A DNA stretch of 64,000 bases from Desulfosoma caldarium (GTDB lineage Bacteria > Desulfobacterota > Syntrophobacteria > Syntrophobacterales > DSM-9756), in NCBI RefSeq assembly GCF_003751385.1, contig NZ_RJVA01000014.1:62001-126000 (forward strand), in the 5' to 3' direction. Below are positions 48,040 through 57,361 of this stretch, piece after piece. How positions within the stretch are numbered: position 1 is the first letter of the stretch; every line of letters starts with the position of its first letter. The notes beneath the pieces are model-generated. The model was not told the origin of the DNA and made no database searches. It worked only from the letters and a program-made list of their open reading frames with translations. The position numbers and the translations under genes were made by a program.

Positions 48040-49059
48040 ATGGAATCGGCAACCCTCGCTTCCGTTTCCCTGTCTAAAATAGACTGGCATGAGGATGCCT
48101 TTGCCATTCCAGGCTATGTGCCCGACGAGGCGCTGGAAAGATCCTTGGAAAGGGAGGGCATTCTTGTGCCTCCGACGTTGTGGGAAAAGGCGCCGCAGCA
48201 CTTCGTCATTGTCGATGGATTCAAAAGGCTTTTTTGGCTCAAAGCCCGAGCCGATCGCGTGCATGCTCTCATCTATCCCGAGGCATCCAGTGAAACCGAG
48301 CTTCTGAAGCTTCGACTTGAGACCAAGATGTTTTCGCGTACCCTGAATCTGGCCGAAAGAGCCCAGGTTTTGGCCAAGTACGCTTCCCTGAGCTCCAAGG
48401 AAGAACTGCAGCGAAGAATCGGCCCGACTCTTGGTCTTTCCGGCACTCCTAAAACTCTCGCGCTGTGGTGCTCTATCGCCGCTTGGCCTTCACGGCACTT
48501 GAGCTTTTTGGCGCACGATGGAATTGCGGAAAAAACGGCTCTTCTTTTGGCCCCTTTCCCCGAAGCAGATCGGGACGCTTTTCTTCAACTGATGCAGGTC
48601 CTACGGTGCAGTGCCAGCCTTCAGGTGGAAATTCTGGAACGCTGCAACGACATTGCCCACCGAGACGGCGTGTCGCTGCAATGGCTTTTGCAATCCCAGG
48701 AAATCCAAGCCATTTTGAAGGATGGCGATCGCAATCGACGGGAAAAAACGGCCGCCGTGCGCGACCTCTTGTCTCGTTGGCGCTATCCACGACTGGTGAA
48801 GAAGATGACCGCCATGCAGCGCGCCATCGATCAAATACCCCTGCCTGCGACCGCCTCCCTCACACCGCCTCCGTATCTTGAAGGCGATGTGTGGGAACTC
48901 AAGCTGCGATTTCGCACCCCTGAAGAATTGGCCGCCTCCGTTGAGACCTGCGCATCCCTTTTCAAGACCCCGGCCTTTTACGCCCTTTTTCGCCTCCTCG
49001 ACCATTCGACGGCGTACGACGAAAGCACTCCGGCGCCACCCTCGCCCGGCAACGCGTGA
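48040..49059 (+). CDS. ParB N-domain-like protein
   Basis: 339 residues. Residues 10-95 fit the ParB N-terminal fold (IDWHEDAFAIPGY ... LERSLEREGILVPPTLWEK ... FVIVDGFKRLFWLKARA), where GFKR stands for the usual GxxR nucleotide-binding loop. The remainder is helical (NLAERAQVLAKYASLS, PTLGLSGTPKTLALW), like a ParB/KorB middle domain, and then unassigned. CTP binding is possible. It is not beside parA but directly before a radical SAM gene, six bases behind purC. Confidence 0.7.
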   Translation: MESATLASVSLSKIDWHEDAFAIPGYVPDEALERSLEREGILVPPTLWEKAPQHFVIVDGFKRLFWLKARADRVHALIYPEASSETELLKLRLETKMFSRTLNLAERAQVLAKYASLSSKEELQRRIGPTLGLSGTPKTLALWCSIAAWPSRHLSFLAHDGIAEKTALLLAPFPEADRDAFLQLMQVLRCSASLQVEILERCNDIAHRDGVSLQWLLQSQEIQAILKDGDRNRREKTAAVRDLLSRWRYPRLVKKMTAMQRAIDQIPLPATASLTPPPYLEGDVWELKLRFRTPEELAASVETCASLFKTPAFYALFRLLDHSTAYDESTPAPPSPGNA

Positions 49060-49069
49060 ATTCAGCATC

Positions 49070-50194
49070 ATGAAACCGACGTACAAAACGCCCATCACCC
49101 ACCTCATTGTGGAACACGCCGTGGCCAAAAGCCCCGTGGTCCGCACCTTGCGGGAGCGACTGCCGAGGGTTCCCGTAACCTACGTGGACAAGATTCCGGA
49201 ATCCCATGAAAGAACTCCAGGTCTTTTGGAGGTGGTTCATTACAAGGGACGGTTCTGGCGATCGTGCCCGGGAACAAAAATCTATGAGTGCTGCGGCTAT
49301 CAGATTGTGCACATCGGCACCCAGTGCAACCTGGACTGCACCTATTGCATTTTGCAGGCCTATTTTGAAAGCCCAAACCTTAGAATTTTCGGCAATCTGG
49401 ATGACCTTCTGGCAGAAGTGCAGGCGGTTCCGACTTTGGCACCGCATCGGTTGTTTCGAGCTGGAACCGGAGAATTCACCGATTCTCTTCTCCTGGACCC
49501 ATGGACGGGATTGTCGCAACACCTGGTACCCCTTTTTGGTCGCCTGCCCAACGCGGTGTTGGAACTGAAAACCAAGACAGACCACGTGGCCCCGTTGAAG
49601 GATCTGGACCATCGAGGCCACACGCTGGTGTCGTGGTCGTTGAATGCCGAAGAAATCATTCGAACCCAAGAACCGCGATCGGCTCCGTTAAAGGCGCGGC
49701 TGCGCGCCGCGCAACGATGCGCGCAATGGGGCTATTTCTTGGGCTTTCACTTCGATCCCATGATCGAGTATCCAGGTTGGCGCGAAGGGTACCGCCGCAC
49801 GCTGCAGGCTCTCTTTCACGCCGTCGATCCTGCCAGAGTGGTGTGGATCAGCGTGGGCGCCTTTCGGTTCATGCCTGAACTCAAAAGAACGATTCACCGA
49901 AATCACCCCAGAAGCCGTATCACCACGGGAGAATTCATTCGAGGGTTGGACGGCAAGATGCGGTATTTTCGAGACATTCGCCTTGATTTGTATCGGTGGA
50001 TGGTCGAAGAACTTGACCGCTGGGACCCCACTTTGTGCGTCTACCTGTGCATGGAAGGGCCTTGGATTTGGAAACGCGTATTCGGCCTGGAACCTGCGCA
50101 AAAAGGAGGACTTTCCGCCATGTTGGACAAGGCCGTTAAGGACCGCATGGGCATTGAACCACAAAGGCAAGGAGCCGATGATGCCGCTGAATGA
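49070..50194 (+). CDS. Radical SAM protein, spore photoproduct lyase family
   Basis: 374 residues from the ATG at 49070. The cluster motif is CNLDCTYC (Cx3Cx2C), in the SPL-like context CGYQIVHIGTQC...CTYCILQAY. GTGEFTDSLLLD and LELKTKTDHV follow, then FHFDPMIEYPGW and VWISVGAFRF, all typical of SplB-type barrels. Spore photoproduct lyase repairs thymine dimers in endospores, but this organism shows no sporulation genes in the window, so the substrate may differ. Overlaps the next gene. Confidence 0.85.
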   Translation: MKPTYKTPITHLIVEHAVAKSPVVRTLRERLPRVPVTYVDKIPESHERTPGLLEVVHYKGRFWRSCPGTKIYECCGYQIVHIGTQCNLDCTYCILQAYFESPNLRIFGNLDDLLAEVQAVPTLAPHRLFRAGTGEFTDSLLLDPWTGLSQHLVPLFGRLPNAVLELKTKTDHVAPLKDLDHRGHTLVSWSLNAEEIIRTQEPRSAPLKARLRAAQRCAQWGYFLGFHFDPMIEYPGWREGYRRTLQALFHAVDPARVVWISVGAFRFMPELKRTIHRNHPRSRITTGEFIRGLDGKMRYFRDIRLDLYRWMVEELDRWDPTLCVYLCMEGPWIWKRVFGLEPAQKGGLSAMLDKAVKDRMGIEPQRQGADDAAE

Positions 50195-51212
50195 GCACGA
50201 CCGCAGGGCACTTTTTGCCTGGAATGCCCACGTGACCGGCCGCGTTCCCTTGGTGCTTCAAACGACGCGGGACTCTCGCACGGCAACGCTTCAAATCTTT
50301 GCGGAAGAACTCACCGCCCTCTCGCCACAGATCACGCTGCACACGGCCTTTGAGGATAGGGACGAGCTTCCGGGCTTTTTCATCGGGGACGGCTGGATAT
50401 GGCACGCCGCACCGTCCGGAGCCGAACTAAGGCCGTTCCTGGAGACTCTGGCCCTCTTTCACGAAACGTCGGCGTCACCTCAACGCCTATGGGAACATGA
50501 GCCGACGGCGGCTCTGCGTCGCCGTCGGCCCGATCTTTGGCAAAGGCTCGTTGACCGGCGAAACCGGCGGGAACTCTTGGTCTTTACGGCCGTTCAATGT
50601 CCCCATTGCGCGCACCTGCTTTTTGAACTGGCTCCTCTGCCTTTCGTGGCGCCGTCTTTGACGGTGCGCGTGATGGATGCCTCGCTTTGTCAGGAAAAGG
50701 CGCAGGCAGCCGGGATTCGATCTGTGCCCACAATTCTTTTGGGCGCGGATTTTCGGTGGACAGGGCGCGTGGATGTGATCCATGTGCTAGAAGTGCTCTA
50801 CCGTGATCAAAACACCGAACTTTCCGCCGCCGCGGCCATTCGATTGCTCAAAGAGGGAAAAGCCCACGAATTGAGCCACCTCATGCTCTCGTCGGCCACC
50901 TCGTGGGCGGATTTTCCGTCCATCCTCACCCATGCCGAATGGTCCGTGCGTCTGGGCGCGCTGGTGGTCCTTGAAGAACTGGCAGATAAGGACCCCGCCA
51001 AGGCCCAAGCCTATCTTCCCATGCTTTGGAAAAACATGGCCGATCTTCCGGCTGCCGTGCAGGGGGACGTGGTCTACGCCACAGGAATCGTGGGCGACTC
51101 GACGTGGACCGAACAGGTTCTTCGGTGGACCGAAAAACAGGCCGAGGATTCGGAACTTCGAGAAGTGGGCGAAGAAACTCTGAAGACGTTGGCCTTGGCG
51201 AAGACAACTTGA
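50178..51212 (+). CDS. Two-domain thioredoxin-like protein with C-terminal HEAT-like helices
   Basis: 344 residues; the ATG at 50178 follows AAGGAG. A first thioredoxin-like fold without cysteines (QIFAEELTALSPQI...GFFIGDG) precedes a second one carrying VFTAVQCPHCAHLLFEL, a CPHC active site, and ending SVPTILLG. This pairing resembles glutaredoxin-like PDO/AhpF N-domain proteins. The last 110 residues are helical and look like HEAT repeats (AEWSVRLGALVVLEELADKD). It may reduce disulfides; its partner in this operon could be the radical SAM protein. Starts within the last codons of that gene. Confidence 0.75.
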   Translation: MMPLNEHDRRALFAWNAHVTGRVPLVLQTTRDSRTATLQIFAEELTALSPQITLHTAFEDRDELPGFFIGDGWIWHAAPSGAELRPFLETLALFHETSASPQRLWEHEPTAALRRRRPDLWQRLVDRRNRRELLVFTAVQCPHCAHLLFELAPLPFVAPSLTVRVMDASLCQEKAQAAGIRSVPTILLGADFRWTGRVDVIHVLEVLYRDQNTELSAAAAIRLLKEGKAHELSHLMLSSATSWADFPSILTHAEWSVRLGALVVLEELADKDPAKAQAYLPMLWKNMADLPAAVQGDVVYATGIVGDSTWTEQVLRWTEKQAEDSELREVGEETLKTLALAKTT

Positions 51213-51317
51213 CGGCGGGCTGTTTTGAGGACGGCCGGGGTCGGACCTCCCATCGAGACAACCCCGGCACCCAACGATGGACTCGGTCTTGGAAGCGGGC
51301 GCCTCCTAGTGGCGGGA

Positions 51318-51518
51318 CTAGGCCGCCTTGCCCATGAGCACGTTTTCCAGAATTTCTCTCTTGGCCGCAAATTCCTCCGTGAACATGGGCGGACAGTCTT
51401 TCAGCTCCACTTCCTTTTTGGCCAGCTTGGCGGCAAACGCCATGCACGTAGCCTCTCCACATTCCTTGCAATTGGTCTTCGGCAAATGCTTTAAGATTTC
51501 CACGACGTTGAGCTTCAT
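51318..51518 (-). CDS. Small (Fe-S)-binding protein, 4Fe-4S domain of the CFeSP type
   Basis: 66 residues. VEILKHLPKTNCKECGEATC, then MAFAAKLAKKEVELKDCP, has four cysteines spaced C-x2-C-x4-C...C as in the small iron-sulfur domain (PF04060-like) found at the N-terminus of corrinoid iron-sulfur protein and of RnfB. It lacks any fused domain. A good GAAGGAGGTGG lies upstream. It could be a stand-alone electron carrier or donor. Confidence 0.85.
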   Translation of the reverse strand: MKLNVVEILKHLPKTNCKECGEATCMAFAAKLAKKEVELKDCPPMFTEEFAAKREILENVLMGKAA

Positions 51519-51797
51519 GCTTCCACCTCCTTCCCCTTGGCATTCAGGGAGTTGCTTTTCGGGCAGCGCCTTCGTGGCGCCGCTTGCACCCAGTCAAAAG
51601 CGGAGGTCTTGGTCATGGAACACGCGAGAAGACCGCATGGAGGAATCCGATACAGAAAACCGAAAAGCGACTCAACGTGCGGTGCGGTTATGAATTATTT
51701 AACCTAAGACGCTTAGGGTCGTCAACCAGGGGCCAATGGGGTCAAATCTTGCGTTATGCTATTGGCCTTGGCATTGCATGCTCTCGAGCACGCTCTT
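51519..51797. other. Intergenic region between the Fe-S protein and the response regulator
   Basis: 279 bases. No gene, no clear promoter; the sequence is AT-richer than its surroundings near 51690. Confidence 0.45.
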
Positions 51798-53231
51798 CTA
51801 GGGCGCCGTCTCGCTGGGCTTTCGGAACTTTTCAGCACTGATGCCAAAGCGACGCATCACCTGCTGCAACGCCTGCCGCTCCAGACCGCATTGCCTGGCC
51901 GCATGGGTTACGTTCCCACCGCACCGAGCCAAAAGGTTCTCCAGGTACTGGCGGTGAAAGCGCCGAAGGACTTCCTCTTTGGCTTGTTTATAAGGTAGCT
52001 GCTGAAAGGAGGCGTCATCAAAAATATGGTCCGACCGGCGTTTCGACATGAGTCCCACATGTTCCGGTCGAATTTCATCGCCTGGGGCAAACAGGATGCC
52101 GCGCATAATCGTGTTTTCCAATTCTCGCACATTACCGTCCCATTCTCGAGCCAGAAAAATTTCCATGAGCTCAGGGGAGATCGTCTTGTGGGGCCGGCGA
52201 AGCTCTGCACCGTGTTTCTTCAAAAAGTGGTCACACAGCAACGGGATATCTTCCCGGCGTTGGCGAAGAGGTGGCATTTCGATGGGCACCACGTTCAAGC
52301 GGTAGTAGAGGTCTTCACGAAATGTGCCGGAACGAATCTTTTCCTGCAGGTTGCGGTTAGTAGAAGCCACCACGCGCACGTCCACCTTGATCATTTTGGT
52401 GTCTCCAAGAGGCTTGATGGCCTTGTCCTGAAGCACTCTAAGAAGTTTCGTTTGAATGGCGGGGGAAATGTCCCCGATTTCATCCAGAAAAAGGGTTCCT
52501 CGATGGGCTTCCTGAAAGAGGCCAATCTTATTGTGGGTGGCGTGGGTAAAGGCCCCTTTCTTGTACCCGAAAAGTTCGCTTTCCAGAATGTTTTCCGGCA
52601 CCGTAGGGCAATTGACGGCCACAAAGGGTCCCCGGCTTCGCTCGCTAAGATCGTGAATCGCTCGGGCCACCAGGTCTTTGCCCGTCCCGGATTCCCCCGT
52701 GATCAAAACCGTCAGATCCGATGCAGCCACCATTTGCACGGTCTCGAAAACACGGCGCATGGCCGGGCTTCGTCCCACAATGTTCTGAAAGGCGCTCTGC
52801 CCCTGGTACCACCTCTGCAACCGCATGTTTTCGCGAAGCAGCCGATGGCGTTCCAAAGCCTTTTGCAGCGTAAACACCAAGGTTTCGTGATCAAAAGGCT
52901 TAGTGATAAAATCATAGGCCCCCTGGCGCATGGCCTGAACGGCCAGTTCCACGCAACCATAGGCCGTCATCATGACGGCCGTCACCCAAGGATGCCTCGT
53001 GCGCATCTCTTCCAGGACTTCCAGACCGTCCATGCCGGGCATTTTCATATCCACCAGGGCCACGTCCACAGGCTCTTCATCGAGCATTTGTAACGCGGCT
53101 TCACCCGAAGACGCCGTCAAGACCTCGCAATCCAAGTCTTTAACCAAACTGCGTTTTAAAAGGCGCAGAAAATCCAGCTCGTCATCCACCACAAGGATGC
53201 GGTCTTTAGGAACTTTTGGCGCCCCGGACAT
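51798..53231 (-). CDS. Sigma-54-dependent response regulator (NtrC family) with GAFTHA variant
   Basis: 477 residues from the ATG at 53231. Receiver domain with D16-D17, phospho-acceptor D61 (LVDMKMPG) and K111 (ITKPFD). AAA+ domain: Walker A GESGTGKD at 179-186, loop 1 as GAFTHA at 226-231 instead of GAFTGA, Walker B GTLFLDEIGD, then DLYYRLNVVPIEMPPLRQR. The C-terminal Fis-type helix-turn-helix is NVTHAARQCGLERQALQQVM. It activates sigma-54 polymerase when phosphorylated by the kinase seven bases upstream; the loop-1 change may alter or weaken sigma-54 contact. Confidence 0.93.
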   Translation of the reverse strand: MSGAPKVPKDRILVVDDELDFLRLLKRSLVKDLDCEVLTASSGEAALQMLDEEPVDVALVDMKMPGMDGLEVLEEMRTRHPWVTAVMMTAYGCVELAVQAMRQGAYDFITKPFDHETLVFTLQKALERHRLLRENMRLQRWYQGQSAFQNIVGRSPAMRRVFETVQMVAASDLTVLITGESGTGKDLVARAIHDLSERSRGPFVAVNCPTVPENILESELFGYKKGAFTHATHNKIGLFQEAHRGTLFLDEIGDISPAIQTKLLRVLQDKAIKPLGDTKMIKVDVRVVASTNRNLQEKIRSGTFREDLYYRLNVVPIEMPPLRQRREDIPLLCDHFLKKHGAELRRPHKTISPELMEIFLAREWDGNVRELENTIMRGILFAPGDEIRPEHVGLMSKRRSDHIFDDASFQQLPYKQAKEEVLRRFHRQYLENLLARCGGNVTHAARQCGLERQALQQVMRRFGISAEKFRKPSETAP

Positions 53232-53238
53232 ATTCACC

Positions 53239-54777
53239 TCAGACTTCACAAGCCATCCACTCCAACTTTTCCGAAGGGACTGGAAGCCGAACCGTAAAGA
53301 CGGATCCTTTGCCCAGTTCACTGGCCACGAGGATTTCTCCGCCGTGATCCTTGACAATGCCATAGCTCACGGAGAGCCCCAGACCCGTGCCCTCGCCGGT
53401 GCTCTTGGTCGTAAAGAACGGATCAAAGATGCGTGGCAAGTGCTTAGGATCGATGCCCGTTCCCGTATCCGAAACCGCGATCTCCGCCATGTGGCCGTTT
53501 TCCGCAAGGGAGGTGCAAATCTCGATGCGGCCATCGCTGCCGATGGCCTGCTGCGCGTTCATGATGAGGTTCATGAAAACCTGACGCATCTTGTTCCGGT
53601 CCACGACCACCTCCGGCACGGACGCCTCAAAGTGGGTGATCACCTGAATGTGTTTCAACTCCAGGTTATGCCGCACGACACCCAAGACTTCCTGGACCAA
53701 ATCTTGCACCAATACCGGTTCCTTTCGTGTGTGGGCACTGCGCGCAAAACTTAACAAATCTTCAACGATGGCCTTGCAGGTGCGCGCATGCTTTTCAATA
53801 GTCTTTAAGTCCTCATAGCGTTCCGTGCCCTGGTGTTCTTCTCGCATCAAAAGTTGCGTGTACCCTAAAATGATGCCCAAGGGATTGTTGATTTCATGGG
53901 CCACACCGGCCGCGAGTTGTCCGATAGAAGCCAATTTGTCCGCCTGAAGCAGTTGCTGTTGGATCACCTTGCGCTGGGTAATGTCCTTGGCCACCAAATA
54001 GATCAGTTCGGCCCTTTCCTGAAGGTCACATTGGGAAGCGGCACTGAGCAGCGCACTGATTTCTCGGCCGTCTCGACTGATCAACTCCACTTCCGCATCT
54101 GTCACGTAAGATTCTCGGCTGACTCGTTCCTTAAGGGTATTCCAATCCTGGGGTCGCAAGAAAAATGTTCTAAAAGACAAACTGGGAGTTTCCATTTCGG
54201 GGGCGCCACCGATATCGTCGATACCCAGCATTTGACGGCCTGCAGGATTCATGTCCAACACGGTGCCGTTCTCCGCCACCACGGCAATCATGTCCCGAGA
54301 GGCCTCAAAGATGCGTCGAAACTTTTGCTCGGAACGCCCCAATTCCGCAGTCCGCTCGGACACCAGCTGCTGGAGGCGCTGGTTGAGCCACACCAGCCTC
54401 TCGTGAGCCTTCTGCAAAGCCTGTCGGTCCCGAAGGATCTGCTGATGCACCTTCCAGATTCTTTCAAAAAAGAGCGTCACCGCTCCCACGACACAGAAAC
54501 TGATTGTGTTCAATGACCCACTGTACGGCCTGAGAGCCTCCCAGATGGGCCGGTGTCCTCCTAGAAGAAGCAATTGCTTGGCGATATGGCCTATGCTTCG
54601 AGAAAAGGCAAAAACGGCCAAAGCGTGCGACACCATGAGTAGATAGAGATAGAGAACGTTTTCCCGGTCCTGAACATAGAGCCTATAAGACAGGCGCACA
54701 CAGGCCACGGCGAAAAACACCATGCACGCCGATCCCACCAGATCCACAAAAAGGATGGGAAAAAACGGAATGGTCAT
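53239..54777 (-). CDS. Membrane sensor histidine kinase with PAS domain
   Basis: 512 residues. Several N-terminal hydrophobic segments (about 5-115) are followed by a coiled region (QKAHERLVWLNQRLQQLVSE), a PAS domain (FRRIFEASRDMIAVVAENGT), HisKA with the phospho-His in GVAHEINNPLGI, and HATPase with N box FMNLIMNAQQA, G1 DTGTGID and G2 GEGTGLGL. Cognate partner of the sigma-54 activator downstream. The signal is unknown; the membrane protein upstream overlaps its start by four bases and may take part in sensing. Confidence 0.93.
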   Translation of the reverse strand: MTIPFFPILFVDLVGSACMVFFAVACVRLSYRLYVQDRENVLYLYLLMVSHALAVFAFSRSIGHIAKQLLLLGGHRPIWEALRPYSGSLNTISFCVVGAVTLFFERIWKVHQQILRDRQALQKAHERLVWLNQRLQQLVSERTAELGRSEQKFRRIFEASRDMIAVVAENGTVLDMNPAGRQMLGIDDIGGAPEMETPSLSFRTFFLRPQDWNTLKERVSRESYVTDAEVELISRDGREISALLSAASQCDLQERAELIYLVAKDITQRKVIQQQLLQADKLASIGQLAAGVAHEINNPLGIILGYTQLLMREEHQGTERYEDLKTIEKHARTCKAIVEDLLSFARSAHTRKEPVLVQDLVQEVLGVVRHNLELKHIQVITHFEASVPEVVVDRNKMRQVFMNLIMNAQQAIGSDGRIEICTSLAENGHMAEIAVSDTGTGIDPKHLPRIFDPFFTTKSTGEGTGLGLSVSYGIVKDHGGEILVASELGKGSVFTVRLPVPSEKLEWMACEV

Positions 54778-55310
54778 GACCCTGTATCATCCTGCGGCGA
54801 AAACCGAAAGGGAGATCGCTGCACTTCCCTTAAAGCCAAATAAAGAAAGATGATGGCGGGAACACAGAGCAGGTGATCCAGCTTGACCAAAAAGAAAATC
54901 CATGTGAGCCACTCACGGCCGGCATAGGGCTGAAGGTAGGCATGAAGCGTCCCTTCGGAAAATTTCTGGAAGATATCATTCTGATTTTCCAGGTGATGCA
55001 CCAAAGCGGCATCCGCATTCCACAGAATGAAGAGAAGGGCAGAATATTGCAAATAACGCCATCCTTTATGCCGTATGAGGCGGCGGCCTCGAAGCCAGTA
55101 GATGAAAACGCCCATAGAGATAATAAAAAAAAGGTGCCCCAATTGATGGGCGTAGAGACCTTCAGGTTCCGAGTGCACCTGAGTGGCGTATAGCTTCTGG
55201 GGAAAGAAGCCGACGGCCAGCGCCGCCAGAAGAGCGGTCATACCAAAGCCCAATAAGGGCCTTACTCTAGAAAGGGAAAGGGGGACGAAAAAAAAATTTT
55301 GCAAAGCCAT
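54774..55310 (-). CDS. Membrane protein partner of the sensor kinase
   Basis: 178 residues from the ATG at 55310. A signal-anchor (VRPLLGFGMTALLAALAVGF) precedes a periplasmic stretch (HSEPEGLYAHQLGH) and three further hydrophobic segments (LFFIISMGVFIYWL; LQYSALLFILWNADAALVHH; LDHLLCVPAIIFLYLALREV). His residues cluster near the membrane (AHQLGH, VHH), which could bind metal or haem. No family named. Its stop overlaps the kinase start, so a three-gene signalling operon is likely. Confidence 0.75.
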   Translation of the reverse strand: MALQNFFFVPLSLSRVRPLLGFGMTALLAALAVGFFPQKLYATQVHSEPEGLYAHQLGHLFFIISMGVFIYWLRGRRLIRHKGWRYLQYSALLFILWNADAALVHHLENQNDIFQKFSEGTLHAYLQPYAGREWLTWIFFLVKLDHLLCVPAIIFLYLALREVQRSPFRFSPQDDTGS

Positions 55311-55637
55311 GGAAGCCAACCTTTCCTGCCCCATGGGGATCTGGGCATCGCCGCAAAGGGAAAGTCAATGTCCGTTTGTGCTTGCGTTTCTTTGCGGCAG
55401 CCTTATTTCGTTTACCCCACGACGTCCAAATGGTCAACAGGCGCATGAAAACGCCATGGACGGCCATACGCACTCCCATTGACCATACCTTGAACGTAAA
55501 AGTGGCACGGCTCGCAAAGCCTATTCCCAGAACATGGCTGTTTTTTGAGACAACGCTCTAGATATTTTTTAAAACCCTCTGTCGATCAGGGTACTCGCGG
55601 CGCCGATGGGCACGGGTCTGTGGATCCATCAAAAAAT
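55311..55637. other. Intergenic region between the signalling operon and the redox operon
   Basis: Roughly 330 bases with no gene. It should carry the promoter of the kinase operon; none was identified with confidence. Confidence 0.4.
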
Positions 55638-55661
55638 AAGGACCGGCAGAAGCCGGTCCTT
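55630..55661 (-). terminator. Rho-independent terminator of the molybdopterin redox operon
   Basis: A perfect 10-bp stem (AAGGACCGGC at 55638-55647 with GCCGGTCCTT at 55652-55661) around AGAA. On the minus strand it is followed by ATTTTTT, so it ends transcripts coming from the operon whose last gene stops at 55813. Confidence 0.85.
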
Positions 55662-55812
55662 GCAAGGCTCTTAAGCGGGGCTTTATTCCACGGAACGCCC
55701 TTACCCATCTTATGGGGAAGCCTCAGCAGGCGGTCCCTTCAAGGGAATCGGCACCATAACTTGAAAAAATTGATGCTTAGCTGGCACCAAGGAAGAGCGC
55801 TTTTCATGGAGA

Positions 55813-56571
55813 TTATCGCTGCTTTTGTCGCAGCGCCAGTTTCACGCGATCGGCCAGCATCTTAGCACAGGTGGGACAATACCGGTGGTGTTCCTTCAAC
55901 TCCGGGTGTGGCTGAGCATGCTGCTCTGCGTATTCTACGAATTTACGAGTGGCAAAGGGGCGCCCGCACGCCTGACACCGTTCCATGGCATGAATACCGA
56001 TGACTTCGTCACGAATACAGACGGTGCGAGTGTTTTCACTGTCGCGCACCGTAATGGCGCCTGTGGGACAAATATTGGCGCACGTGCCACAGCCGATGCA
56101 CGCCCCTTCCACAGGAACCACAAAGGAGATACCCTCTCGCTTTTCCATCCGTAAGGCCCCCGAGCCGATAATTTCCTTGCACACGCGGATGCACAGGCGG
56201 CAGCGTACACAGCCATCCGGTGGAGGTCCCAAATCCACACCGTACTGCCGGGCTAAGTCCCGAATTCTTTGACTTTGAGGAGCCATTTGCACAAGGTTAC
56301 GAAAGGCTTTGGTGCGCGCCGCATCCACCACCTCGCCATTCGTTTTGATACGCAAACCCTCCTTGACCGGCATAACGCACGACAACATCGCCAAGGACCG
56401 CGCCGACTTACCGACCACTTCCACGGCACACAGTCGACAACTGCCCGAAGGTTTCAAAGCGGGATGAAAGCATAGGGTCGGCACCACGATGCCATGACGG
56501 CGCATAACCTGTAAGACCGTCTGACCCTCTTCCGCCTGGTAGTCCTGTCCATCGATGGTGATCGTGACCAT
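55813..56571 (-). CDS. NuoG-N/HoxU-like iron-sulfur protein with C-terminal CxxC knuckles
   Basis: 252 residues from the ATG at 56571 behind AAAGGAAGG. A [2Fe-2S] domain (TLCFHPALKPSGSCRLCAVE...LSC) is followed by CVRCRLCIRVC and CIGCGTCANICPTG, two 4Fe-4S sites. The C-terminus adds CQACGRPF, about 30 residues, then CPTCAKM, a likely zinc or cluster knuckle. Such proteins feed electrons from NAD(P)H-linked flavoproteins to hydrogenases or formate dehydrogenases. Here it ends an operon with a GltD-like flavoprotein and a molybdopterin enzyme. Confidence 0.88.
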   Translation of the reverse strand: MVTITIDGQDYQAEEGQTVLQVMRRHGIVVPTLCFHPALKPSGSCRLCAVEVVGKSARSLAMLSCVMPVKEGLRIKTNGEVVDAARTKAFRNLVQMAPQSQRIRDLARQYGVDLGPPPDGCVRCRLCIRVCKEIIGSGALRMEKREGISFVVPVEGACIGCGTCANICPTGAITVRDSENTRTVCIRDEVIGIHAMERCQACGRPFATRKFVEYAEQHAQPHPELKEHHRYCPTCAKMLADRVKLALRQKQR

Positions 56572-56587
56572 GGAAGGCACCTTCCTT

Positions 56588-57037
56588 TCAGTCATGCTGC
56601 GCCTCTTCCAGCCGGCCGATATAATCCTGGAGGTAGTTGAGCTCCGCCTTCAGAGATCCCACATAATGACGGATGATATCGCGCATGGACAAAACGCCAA
56701 CGATGCGACCTTCAAGCATTACCGGCATGTGTCGAATATCCGCCTGGATCATGGCTGACATAACCCCATGAAGATCATCGTCCGGGCGGGCCACGATAAG
56801 TTTTTCCGTCATGCTATCCCGAACCCTGACGGCCGTGAAGGGTTTGTCACGAAACTTCAGGTGCGTTTTGACAACATCCCTTTCTGTGAAAATACCCACG
56901 GGGCGGCCTCCTTCCATGACAATCAAAGCACTGATGTGGAATGCCGCCATCTCGTCAATGGCCTCTGCCACGGTCTTCTCGGGTTCGATGCTGTGGATTT
57001 CGTGCTCTTTGCATTCCATTAATTCCTGAACTTTCAT
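56588..57037 (-). CDS. Two-CBS-domain protein
   Basis: 149 residues from the ATG at 57037, after GAGGGAG. Two CBS units (MECKEHEIHSIEPEKTVAEA...GIFTERDVV; LIVARPDDDLHGVMSAMIQA...GVLSMRDII). A short helix (ELNYLQDYIGRLEEA) closes it. CBS pairs bind adenine nucleotides and usually regulate a partner; in this operon it could sense energy state for the redox complex. Confidence 0.9.
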   Translation of the reverse strand: MKVQELMECKEHEIHSIEPEKTVAEAIDEMAAFHISALIVMEGGRPVGIFTERDVVKTHLKFRDKPFTAVRVRDSMTEKLIVARPDDDLHGVMSAMIQADIRHMPVMLEGRIVGVLSMRDIIRHYVGSLKAELNYLQDYIGRLEEAQHD

Positions 57038-57099
57038 GAACACTCCCTCTTCGGCAGCGCCAAGAATACCTTTGGCTTCCGCCTAAAGGCCATGTTCCC

Positions 57100-57312
57100 T
57101 CAATCATCAATAACCCGAAGACAATCCTGAGGGAAACGGTGCGTGCCCTTGTCGTCTAAGGAGACTTCCACGAGGGCAGTGGGGTCGTTCTTGCTGGTGT
57201 CTGGATCCGTGATCACGCCGCGAGCGCCCACGTACTCATCCATGTATGGCTCCCAGCACTCGTCCGTGGACCTTCTGTAAACTTCCACTCTTTGTCCTCG
57301 ACGAAACGCCAT
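57100..57312 (-). CDS. Small SH3/KOW-like protein of unknown function
   Basis: 70 residues with AAGGAGGGCCC before the ATG. FRRGQRVEVYRR, GARGVITDPDTSKND and VEVSLDDKGTHRFPQDCLRV read as a small beta-barrel of about five strands. Lies between the CBS gene and the GltD-like gene on the same strand. No function proposed. Confidence 0.7.
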   Translation of the reverse strand: MAFRRGQRVEVYRRSTDECWEPYMDEYVGARGVITDPDTSKNDPTALVEVSLDDKGTHRFPQDCLRVIDD

Positions 57313-57361
57313 TGGGCCCTCCTTTGTCGTGCCGCCTACCGGGAAAGGGTATTGCCACCTT

